A stretch of DNA of 64,000 nt. Source: Beroe forskalii (taxonomy: Eukaryota > Ctenophora > Nuda > Beroida > Beroidae). The translations under genes were made by a program, and so were the position numbers. Every line of letters begins with the position of its first letter. The first letter of the stretch is position 1. Under the pieces are notes generated by a model. That model was given only the letters and a program-made list of their open reading frames with translations. It did not search any database and was not told the DNA's origin. Positions 54,871-64,000 of the stretch are shown one piece after another. The stretch spans positions 434,001 through 498,000 of the forward strand of contig WFMF01000075.1 in assembly GCA_011033025.1 (NCBI GenBank). The letters are read 5' to 3'.

Positions 54871-55940
54871 CATTAGAATGGCGTTGCACCTGTATTAAAA
54901 CAGCGCCCAACAATCCAACATGCATGAAACGACGTCAAACCTGCATAATTTAATCAGCGCCAAATCTGTATAAAATGCACAAGTAATATTGAGATAGCAT
55001 CCGAGGTGCATTGGACCAGCGCTGCACCCGCGCTAAACCAGCGCTGGACCTGCACCAAACCGGCGCTAGACCTGCATTAGAGTGGCACTAGACTGGCACA
55101 AGACCTGCATTAAACCGGCGCTAGACCTGCATTGTACCAGCGCTGTACCCGCGCTTAACCGGCGCTGGACCTGCACCAAACCGGCGCTAGACCTGCATTA
55201 GAGTGGCACAGGACCTGCATTAGACTGGCGCTGGCCCCGCGCTAAACCGGCGCTAAACCTGCACAAAACCGGCGCCAAACCTGCATTAGACCTGCACTAG
55301 ACTGGCATTAGACCTGCATTAAACCGGCGCTACACCTGCATTAGACTGGCGCCTGGACAAAGTGGCAAACGGATCTATGCCCCAAATTTTGTATCTCAAT
55401 CTTGAAAATCAATCAATTGGGGTGAAATAATAGCAAACATTGCAACGGTTTGATATCTGCAACGCAGCACATAAGAAAACGTAACGCGTAACGAAAATGG
55501 TGATCATAGTTATGAAACTCTGAACGGCGCGCAACTAAACGAAAAGAGTTCTACGAAATGGCGGGAACACGCGCGCGAACATTGGGCACGTGGAACGAAA
55601 TCGCCCACGTGATATTTTTTTTATCTGCGCGCGTTAATTTAAACTTGTACGTAGGAGAGGGAAATGTAAAGCGTCCGCATAATGAGGAATATTTATAAAA
55701 TTGATTCAATGATGTTAGTATTGCGATGTGACACTAATTGATAGAAGAAGCGCGATTGTATCATGATTTGGAAGGTCACTTTTATGCTTTATCGTCAACT
55801 CATCATGTCAGTAAATAAGACGGACAACGGTCGTCGATCAAATGACGGCGTGTTTTAATACCAGCCCCAGGGAACAGGAAATTAAGCGCCTACATACGGG
55901 AACAACGGGTACAAGAAATGTGCCGGTAGGCGCAATTCTT

Positions 55941-57055
55941 GTTGAATGATCTCCCAATAAAGTTAATCTGAATTGAACTAATATAATTCCAAGTTGCAAT
56001 CCATCATTTTTATGGTGTTCTATTCCATTAAATCTGGTAGTACTGGCTACATGCCGAGTTTCATTGATCAAAATAATTACTCATCTACTTCTGAACGGCT
56101 CTGAATTCAACTCAATGAATTTGTAATCACGAATATGTAACGCGATGGAAATAAGTCTCAGGTCCCACGCGTTGGTCAAGAAAACGATAAGATAACCTTT
56201 TAGTTAAGTGGTTAAGTTGTCGACTAGAATTGTCTTATTAATACCTTTTACGCTGAGTTGAGTCTTGTGTTTTGGGAATTTGCAAACCAGTGATTCATTA
56301 GCCACAGTAGCTTCGTGTGCTGCTTAAACGGAGCTTGTCAGTCGTCTTTCTCAGGTCATTCTACTCAAGTGCTCAGCGTAGCCGAGAAATAGTTGAGTGT
56401 TGGTACTGACAGCAACCGAAATTCAAATAATATATACCGAAATTTATCAAAAATCCAGGCTAAATCGTAGATTTGTAATCTCGGGAGCAAAATTACGTTT
56501 AATTTGTCTTCGTGAAATATTATTGTCCTGGCCGAACTTCCACTCTCAATAACCGAAGGTAATATTTTCCTCATTTGTGGTACTTAATGTTCGACTAGCA
56601 GTTTAGACACTGTCCGAGTGTAAATATTTCTACTAAAACGAAGACTAGACTTTCAGAAGTATGATCGGCATGTGCAATAGGTGTTTACTTGCAATACACG
56701 ATGTGAACACTGAAAATATGTTATAAGAATATGATTTTATACGAAGTGCCTGATCTGCATAATATATTATTCTGGCATGTGTGTTTAGCAGATGGGTCAC
56801 GATGCTTCAAAATATATTGGCTAAATAATCGATGTCGTTAAACATCAATATCAATATTATCATCTGCTTAACTGTATAACATTTATGAATTTAAATGTCA
56901 TTCCCTCAATAAATTCATGAATTTGACCCCTCTGTCAAGACATGACATAGAGTCTTTAGCGTTGGCGTCACGCGATTTAGGTAACTCATCGCTTCCACTA
57001 CCGAGATTGCTTAGCAATTCTCTCAATTACTCTCCCACGAGACCAGATAAGCTGA
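55941..57055. other. AT-rich sequence, no gene seen
   Basis: No gene or repeat is supported. Confidence 0.45.
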
Positions 57056-57058
57056 TCC

Positions 57059-57121
57059 CCGTCGTTAACTCACCACTCTTATCCCAGATAATGACGTCAC
57101 TCTCAACCACTCGATATAATA
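57059..57121 (+). promoter_or_regulatory. CRE-type module with TATA-like box
   Basis: CGTCGTTAACTCACCACTCT, TATCCCAGATAATGACGTCA and CTCTCAACCACTCGATATAA. Confidence 0.6.
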
Positions 57122-57298
57122 TCAATGAGCTAACGTTAATCTTCTGTATGCCGTGATTGCTTAACAATGTTCAATATATTTCTCGCTGCGTCACTCAGCT
57201 CAATGTTATTCACTTGAAATTGCAAGGAAATAGAATACAGTGTATGATGCTTGAGATTGTAGATTCTCGAAGCTTCAAGATACACCCATATTGTTCAT

Positions 57299-57535
57299 GT
57301 GGTTCTGGCTAAATATTATGCTGGCAGAAATGATTACAAGCGAGAGAATTGTAGCAGTGTTTCAGACACACATTTTCCGCTGTCTCTGATGAAAAACACA
57401 CTCCCACGCGGCCCTATGTTTTACACTCTCTCTCAATTCAAGAAGGAGGAGAGCTCGCTTGCTGCTTCCGCAAAACATGCACTGCTGCGGGCTGAAATAT
57501 CGGAATTGTGGCGTGTATGTTGTAACTGTTCTTAG
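57299..57535 (+). CDS. Hypothetical ORF downstream of a CRE module (78 codons)
   Basis: It starts about 190 bp after the TATA-like box at 57111 and ends at TAG directly followed by AATAAA (57536-57541), an arrangement expected of a short transcript end. The second half is GC-richer than its surroundings and reads KKEESSLAASAKHALLRAEI, a helix-like stretch, ending in VCCNCS. No family is recognised. The minus-strand frame over the same DNA lacks such signals. Confidence 0.22.
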   Translation: MVLAKYYAGRNDYKRENCSSVSDTHFPLSLMKNTLPRGPMFYTLSQFKKEESSLAASAKHALLRAEISELWRVCCNCS

Positions 57536-57857
57536 AATAAATCTATTCGAAGCATTTGCGATTTGAGCTTGTTTATGATGATGACCGAGATAAAAATAGA
57601 AAATATAAAATGCTAAGATTTGATGAACAAACCCCATTTTGTTTTTGCTTACCTCACATCTTTTTAAAACTCATCTGATACATCCTTTCACTATTTTAAT
57701 GTACCCGGCACCTCTGTAATTTTGTGTGTGTGGTGTGAGTGTTGCCCGTATTTGTGCAAATCGTACCACCCCATTAAAATAATGAATGGACAAGCTATCC
57801 TTTTGTCAAACGTCACCCTTGCCCCAACACACAGACTCGTGCTCGTCTTGATGAGCT

Positions 57858-57900
57858 GATGACGTCATTATCATGGCACCAAGTGGGGAGTTGGTGCCGT
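57858..57900 (-). promoter_or_regulatory. CRE-type module
   Basis: GATGACGTCATTATCATGGC, then ACCAAGTGGGGAGTTGGTGC. The ACCA half is well kept; the second CRE is lost. Confidence 0.55.
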
Positions 57901-58401
57901 TGGACTGCATATATGGGCCTCAATAGAGAATATATTCTGAGTGACAATATGGCATTTTAATGAATTGCATTACTATAATACCACAGACTGCTGCTATTGA
58001 CCCCCGTCACTATATTGTCCTTGACTCTGATTGGCTCAGTTACAGTCTCAGGTATATATAGATTCTATTGGACTGAGAGATGAGCGAATTCTCTCTCCTC
58101 TTGCTTGATTTTTCTCATTTCTCTCTCGGTCGCATCCTTTCATAATACCGTTGAACTGTTGAAGAAATTGATAGAGCACCATGTAGCATGTACGTTGTAC
58201 CTTCTTTCATGATTCACTCGAGTATCATACAGAGAAATATATTGTGCTTTATGAAACCAGAATTTCATGAAACCAGTCATATATGTGAGTGTCAGTTCCT
58301 TCCCTCTAATCCACTTTATGTTGCTTCTTGGTGAATTAATAAAAGTATGGCTCCGGTTTAATACGACTTCTGCTATAATAATTTATGAGAAATAACCTTT
58401 C

Positions 58402-58472
58402 CCCTATATAACGGCTGCAAGGCGACTGACAGTGACGTTATTATCATGGTTTTATATTGACAATAGATGAGA
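58402..58472 (-). promoter_or_regulatory. CRE-type module with TATA box on the minus strand
   Basis: Read on the minus strand: CCATGATAATAACGTCACTG, then about 15 bp, then CCGTTATATAGGGG. The TATA context CCGTTATAT is like that inside the giant palindrome (GCCGTTTATATGGG). Confidence 0.55.
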
Positions 58473-58479
58473 TAGGATA

Positions 58480-59120
58480 ATACTCTCTCACCTGAAGCGT
58501 TTTATAATACATCAGACCGTCAAAGTGGTGATAATATGAAAATAAACGTGTAATTTCCCTGGTCTCATTTTCACCGGTATATTTGCGTACATATATGAAT
58601 GTGTTTGCGAGTGTGATTTGTGTAATTCGGTTACTTTTTTCTCCTGATAATCCAAAATGCGGATGTTCAATTAGACACACTCATACGAGAAATGCTGTAG
58701 GATCTTTATCAGACCATATTAAAGATAAGGGTTTTGCGTCGTAATAGGTAATGAGATTATGTATAATAAGACATGATGATAATGACTGATATATTGCCTT
58801 GCACATTGTGTGTGTTTGGTACAATAGCAGGTAGGTATATGTAATTTACTTCAGGCTTGTTTATCTCTCTCTATAACAATGGTCTCTGGTCTTTGGTTGC
58901 TCGCTGATAAACCGTGATTGCGAGGGTTTATTTGTTGCATATGGCAATTAGACCACCTAATGGGCACTTCATGTATTAATTTGACACTTACATGTGTTCT
59001 TCATATGATAAAATTAGGGTCTTGTTGATCACACATAATGCAATTTACCGTGTACATATCAGTTAACTGCCCCCTAGCATGTTCGAGCACAGTAGCCACA
59101 CGCTGCTTCCATAATAACAG
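58480..59120. other. AT-rich sequence, no gene seen
   Basis: Nothing assignable. Confidence 0.45.
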
Positions 59121-59124
59121 AGTC

Positions 59125-59300
59125 TCGCGTGACGTCACGTGCCTGCCGCGCTCTCATTGGTTCAGCGCTAGTTGCCACGCGCTCTCATTGGTTCAGCGCT
59201 AGTTGCCACGCGCGCGTCACGCCATCTCAACCCTGCTCAGAGCTCTCAGTGAGTTCTCAAACGTTCACTCGCAGTCGCATCGCTCTCTCTAACAGGCAGT
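59125..59300 (+). promoter_or_regulatory. CpG-rich promoter-like region
   Basis: Contains GTGACGTCACGTGCC (overlapping CRE and E-box), then a perfect 31-bp tandem duplication CGCTCTCATTGGTTCAGCGC...TTGCCACG with an inverted CCAAT box in each unit, then TC-rich initiator-like sequence. CpG and G/C content are clearly above the flanks. A 144-codon frame starts inside it, but reads as promoter and leader sequence; its product is not recognised. Confidence 0.45.
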
Positions 59301-60202
59301 TTCTCTCTCTCAGTTGCTGGTGGTTTGGTTCTTTGAGCTTTCCGACATTTCTACTTTTTTGTTCTCGGACAAATGAAATATTTCTGGCATTTCTTATTCA
59401 TTATTCATTATTCAATCTTTTGTTTCAACGGACAGTGTACTGCGATGATGCTTTGTTTAGTAGATATTTTCTTGTAATTAATTTTATAGAAAAGTTTTTG
59501 TTTTTCCTGAGTAACAACCAAGTGCTCGAATGTCCATCTAGGTTTGGTCAAGCCCCTTCTTGATTTTTATGGATGTAGTCTGCTAGAATTCATAATAAAA
59601 GAATGAACTATAAGGAAAATGGTTAAAATAGGGAAAACTGAAATAATTTGCACTGCAGAAATATACCAGAATGTAGAAATGCACGAACAAGTCTTTACTT
59701 TAGCTTGTCTAATCATCTTCTTTTAAAGATCCAAAAACATTCTTTAAATTTGTACAACTTCCATGATCTTAACAAACATATTTCGTATTATTTTGGGTCA
59801 TTTTCGCCCAATTCTTACCCAAATTCTTGGCAACCTCATCCTTATGCTGATTTTAATTGTTTAGGATTTTTCAACCAAGGTTTCAGCACTTGAAGACGCC
59901 CAATTTCCATGAGAAAGTGATACAAATATTTGTACCATCATCAATTTCCAAATTTTTATTGAATTTAGCTATTCTTACCTTCTGCTGGTATTCTCCATGA
60001 ATTGCTCCCTAAATCACTCATGGATTCCTTCAGTATTCTAATAAACAAAGTTACAGCCCCATGACATGAGATCCCACGAATATGAGAAAATTTTTCGATT
60101 AAAATGTCCTTGAATTTCTCATGAAGTCATGATACTAGACATAGAGAAGGAAGCTATGGGCCTTCGTACGCTAAAATAACGTTATTTCTTTAGCTTTAAA
60201 TT
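59301..60202. other. AT-rich sequence, no gene supported
   Basis: If the upstream promoter is real this would be its transcribed part, but no splice-bounded exon with a recognisable product was seen. Confidence 0.4.
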
Positions 60203-60767
60203 AGTATCCATTAGTTACCATTAGTATCCGTGGTAACTGGGTGGATACTGGGTGGATACTGGGTGGATACTAAATTTCAGATTTAGTATCCACGGATACT
60301 AATGGATACTGGTGGCTAATTTTTCTAAAATAGTATCCACCGTGGATACTAAATTAGTATCCATTAGTTACCATTAGTTACCATCAGTTACCATTTAGTA
60401 TCCACCCAGTTACCACGGATACTAAAAATTGCCGTTAGTTACCATTTAGTATCCATTAGTATCCACTGATGAATCAGTATCCATCAGTTACCACCAAACA
60501 ACAAAATTGAATTTTAACTGCTCTATAATCGGAGCCTTGGATATATTTTTACATTGCCAGTGGTAACTAAAGCCTCTCTGTGGATACTAAATTCGATTAA
60601 ATACACAGTTAAATTTCAGTATCCACCAAAATATATTAATACCTTAAATTGACATTTGCTGCCGATAAAAAAGTTTAAATCATCTAGCCCCAAAAAGATA
60701 GATAATTTTCGATAATAACCTTGTTTCTTTTATTTAGCCTCCAAAAGCACCAATTATGAACATGTTA

Positions 60768-61474
60768 GTATCCACCCAGTTACCATTAGTATCCACCCAG
60801 TTACCATTAGTATCCACTCAGTTACCATTAGTATCCACCCAGTTACCATTAGTATCCACCCAGTTACCATTAGTATCCACCCAGTTACCATTAGTATCCA
60901 CCCAGTTACCATTAGTATCCACCCAGTTACCATTAGTATCCACCCAGTTACCATTAGTATCCACCCAGTTACCATTAGTATCCACCCAGTTACCATTAGT
61001 ATCCACCCAGTTACCATTAGTATCCACCCAGTTACCATTAGTATCCACCCAGTTACCATTAGTATCCACCCAGTTACCATTAGTATCCACCCAGTTACCA
61101 TTAGTATCCACCCAGTTACCATTAGTATCCACCCAGTTACCATTAGTATCCACCCAGTTACCATTAGTATCCACCCAGTTACCATTAGTATCCACCCAGT
61201 TACCATTAGTATCCACCCAGTTACCATTAGTATCCACCCAGTTACCATTAGTATCCACCCAGTTACCATTAGTATCCACCCAGTTACCATTAGTATCCAC
61301 CCAGTTACCATTAGTATCCACCCAGTTACCATTAGTATCCACCCCAGTTACCATTAGCATCCACCCAGTTACCATCAGTATCCACCCAGTTACCACCATT
61401 AGTATCCACCCAGTTACCATTAGTTTCCACCCAGTTACCATTAGTATCCACCCAGTTACCATTAGTATGCACGC
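60768..61474. repeat. 21-bp minisatellite, about 34 units
   Basis: Very uniform ATTAGTATCCACCCAGTTACC units. The only variants are at the right edge (CACCCCAG, TTTCCACC, TACCACCATT). No 19-bp variants. Confidence 0.95.
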
Positions 61475-61484
61475 AGTTATCCTG

Positions 61485-61640
61485 ATGTCACGTGATAATG
61501 ACATCACGTGACATAATACGTAGCATATCACGTGACCTCTAGTTCTATCCAGTGCCGATTATATCCAGTGCTGATTATATCCAGTGCCGATTATATCCAG
61601 TGCCGATTATATCCAGTGCCGATTTTATCCAGTGCCGTGT
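61485..61640. repeat. CACGTG block and 16-bp array
   Basis: TCACGTGATAATGACATCAC, then TATCACGTGACC, then six TATCCAGTGCCGATTA units. Same order as 1856-2033. Confidence 0.9.
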
Positions 61641-61719
61641 TAACCATTAATAAATGCGCGGCTTTGTCACGTTTATTCTTCATCTTGAAATTATTAGTAA
61701 ATATACGGCTAGTGTCCCA

Positions 61720-63380
61720 TATAACGCTGGGCTCTTCATTATCTATGATAATGACATCAGTCAGAAAAATATAGTCAAGTGCATCTAGCACTTTAAAGGT
61801 CAGCGTTAGGGTCAGGATTAGGGTCAGGATTTGTTAGGTTAAGGGTCAGGATTAAGGTTAGGGCCATATTTAGGTTTAGGATACAGAAAATTTGACCTTT
61901 AGGTCTGTGAGTGTGACGTCACCCAGCCAGAGTAATATGGGACACATACCAAATATAGAATAAGACCCGTGCGTGAGAAAGGTCAGTTTTGACGGATGAT
62001 GTCATGCCTGGCGGCTGCGGCCGTTTGACGAGGCCTAAAGGTTGAATGAGAGCGTGAGGAAATAAGGTCGGTCTCCCATATAAACGGGAGCTTTCATTAT
62101 CTATGACAATGACGTCACTCAGAAAAATATAATTAAGCGCACCTACCGCATTAAGGACTAGGGTTAGGGTCAGGATTTGTTAGGGTTAGGGCTAGAAATA
62201 AGGTTAGGGTTTTGGTTAGGGCAATGGTTAGATTTAGGATACAGAAAAATTGACGTTTAGATCTGTGACGTCACTCAGAGCCGTTTATATGGGAGACATA
62301 CCGGAAATTAGGGTCCTACAAACGTGCGCATCACAAAATTCCGCATAATTTTTTTAGTCATTGACAAACGTTGCCCGCCAAAGGCGCAAAAGTGACGTCC
62401 AATTTATGTGGAACGTTGCGCTGCAATTGCATGAGCGACCAGCGAGGGTAGGGTTATGGTTTAAAATCCTACGGGTCAATCTCCCATATAAACGGGAGCC
62501 TTCATTATCTATGACAATGAAGTCACTCAGAAAAATATAATCAAGCGCATCTAGCGCTTTAAGCAGTAAGGTTAGGGTTCTGGTTAGGGTCATGATTTGT
62601 GAGGTTTAGGATAAGGATTAAGGTTAGGGTTTTGGTTAGGGCAATGGTTAGGTTTAGGATACAGAAAAATTGACGTTTAGATCTGTGACGTCACTCAGAG
62701 CCGTTTATATGGGAGACATACCATCCTACGACATAGTCATAATGACAATCGGGCTTGCAGTTGCCCTAACCAGGGCCCTGGTTTTGAATTTGCGCATAGA
62801 GTGCGCGGCAAGTTTCGTTTCCCGACATCGTAGGACTAGGATCGTAGGACTAGGATCGTAGGACGTTCCCCGTGCGCGCGCGCATTGCGCAAGGTTCCAC
62901 ATTTGGACGGTCACATTTGTGCTTTCTTAGCCATCCTGATCCAGTCAGAAGAAATAGACGGGCAACGTCCGTCAATTCTCGGTATGTGTCCCATATATAA
63001 CTCTGGCTGAGTGACGTCACAGACCTAAACGTCAATCTTTTTGTATCCTAAACCTATTTATTGCCCTAACCAAAACCCTAACCTTAGTCCTAACCTTAAT
63101 CCTAACAGTAACCCTAAACCTAACAAATCCTGACCCTAATCCTGAACCTAACCCTAACCCTCAAAGCGAGCTAGATGTGCTATCTTTATTTTTCCGAGTG
63201 ACGTCATTATCATATAGATAATGAAAGCTCTGCTGCTCTGGAATTATATGGGACACTAGCCCAAATCCTGACCCTAATCCTGATCGTAACCCTAACCTTT
63301 AAAGCGGTTGATGCGCTTAACTATATTTTTCTGACTGACGTCATTATCATAGATAATGAAGAGCCCAGCGTTATATGGGA
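61720..63380. repeat. Telomere-like runs with mirrored CRE/TATA words, copy 2
   Basis: TTAGGG-like runs at about 61800-61880, 62155-62240 and 62565-62660; CCCTAA-like runs at 63046-63165 and 63258-63300. CRE/TATA pairs include GTGACGTCACTCAGAGCC followed by GTTTATATGGGAGA (at about 62267 and 62687) and TGACGTCATTATCATAGATA followed by GCGTTATATGGGAC (at about 63338). Confidence 0.8.
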
Positions 63381-63467
63381 CACTAGCCGTATATTTACTA
63401 ATAATTTCAAGATGAAGAATTAACGTGACAAAGCCGCGCATGTACTATGATTTATTAATGGTTAACA

Positions 63468-63625
63468 CGGCACTGGATAAAATCGGCACTGGATAAAATC
63501 GGCACTGGATATAATCGGCACTGGATATAATCAGCACTGGATATAATCGGCACTGGATAGAACTAGAGGTCACGTGATATGCTACGTAATATGTCACGTG
63601 ATGTCATTATCACGTGACATCAGGA
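63468..63625. repeat. 16-bp array and CACGTG block, mirror
   Basis: Inverse of 61485-61640 and nearly identical to 3477-3640. Confidence 0.9.
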
Positions 63626-63629
63626 TAAC

Positions 63630-64000
63630 TGCGTGGATACTAATGGTAACTGGGTGGATACTAATGGTAACTGGGTGGATACTAATGGTAACTGGGTGGA
63701 TACTAATGGTAACTGGGTGGATACTAATGGTAACTGGGTGGATACTAATGGTAACTGGGTGGATACTAATGGTAACTGGGTGGATACTAATGGTAACTGC
63801 GGATACTAATGGTAACTGGGTGGATACTAATGGTAACTGGGTGGATACTAATGGTAACTGGGTGGATACTAATGGTAACTGGGTGGATACTAATGGTAAC
63901 TGGGTGGATACTAATGGTAACTGGGTGGATACTAATGGTAACTGGGTGGATACTAATGGTAACTGGGTGGATACTAATGGTAACTGGGTGGATACTAATG
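63630..64000. repeat. 21-bp minisatellite, at least 17 units, runs off the window
   Basis: GGATACTAATGGTAACTGGGT units. One 19-bp variant (AACTGCGGATAC, about 63796-63808) links it to the left arm of copy 1, as expected if copy 2 is inverted. Confidence 0.95.

Larger units (their letters stand above)
53785..55382. mobile_element. 1598-bp palindromic element with 11-bp minisatellite arms
   Basis: Inverted ends GGGCATAGATCCGTTTGCC and GGCAAACGGATCTATGCCC. Both arms (53805-54320 and 54870-55365) are inverse arrays of 11-bp units alternating TGCAGGTCTAG and CGCCGGTTTAG. The centre holds a 28-bp-arm perfect hairpin (54330-54386) and an array of about 13 palindromic units (54425-54870). It has no ORF and looks non-autonomous. 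Confidence 0.85.
53171..55940. mobile_element. Composite dispersed repeat, copy 2
   Basis: The left part (53171-53755) matches 14100-14670 and the right part (55395-55940) matches 16235-16877, with many substitutions. A CGTCGTCGTCGTCGTCG run at 53328 replaces the equivalent site in copy 1. The middle is a complete, separate palindromic element (53785-55382). TTTCCTGTTCCC near the left end is inverted at 55870-55881. Confidence 0.6.
60203..64000. mobile_element. Giant palindromic element, copy 2 (inverted, cut by window end)
   Basis: 60203-60760 is the inverse of 4150-4710, so this copy lies in the opposite orientation to copy 1. Homology stops at ATTAGTATCCATTAG; the terminal GGCAATGTTG repeat and its target duplication are missing, so the left end is truncated. 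The inner part (61540-63560) is longer than in copy 1 (about 2.0 versus 1.65 kb), with an extra segment around 62300-62470. It continues past the window end. Confidence 0.85.

Overview
This is an AT-rich eukaryotic nuclear window, most likely from an invertebrate animal (possibly a sponge or cnidarian, but I cannot name it). The evidence is short GT-AG introns, degenerate TTAGGG-type repeats, CCAAT/CRE/TATA-type promoter sequence, no operons, no bacterial-type genes and a very high load of repeats. I found no rRNA or intact tRNA gene, no CRISPR array and no complete protein-coding gene. Most long open frames are by-products of 21-bp (7-codon) minisatellites, poly-T terminal repeats or mirrored arms of palindromes.

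Layout. (1) 387-4737 is a 4.35-kb giant palindromic element with an 8-bp target duplication CTTATCTA. Its pre-insertion site can be recognised because the same dispersed repeat occurs uninterrupted at 21.8 kb. (2) 5828-13588 holds two tandem copies of a 3.9-kb element whose body is one long, degenerate minisatellite with A/T-rich inverted ends. A third copy, at about 24.1-27.3 kb, lacks a nested 0.58-kb insertion. (3) 14.1-16.9 kb and 53.2-55.9 kb are two copies of a composite repeat, each carrying a different palindromic insert. (4) 17-23.5 kb is AT-rich sequence with several small inverted-repeat elements. (5) 28.9-31.5 kb holds the best candidates for real coding exons, on the plus strand, interrupted by minisatellites. 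(6) 32.4-58.5 kb contains about 20 diverged copies, in both orientations, of a compact promoter-like module: CRE half-site, ACCA, ATGATAATGACGTCA, then a TATA-like box. Two Tc1- or hAT-type inverted-repeat elements and a candidate two-exon gene fragment (48.4 kb) lie among them. (7) 60.2 kb to the window end is a second, inverted copy of the giant palindromic element, cut by the window edge.

The most unusual observation is that the CRE/TATA architecture of the dispersed modules also occurs repeatedly, in mirrored pairs, inside the giant palindromic element. The region may therefore show an element family that carries and spreads bidirectional promoter-like modules. This is inferred from sequence alone; no transcript evidence is available here.
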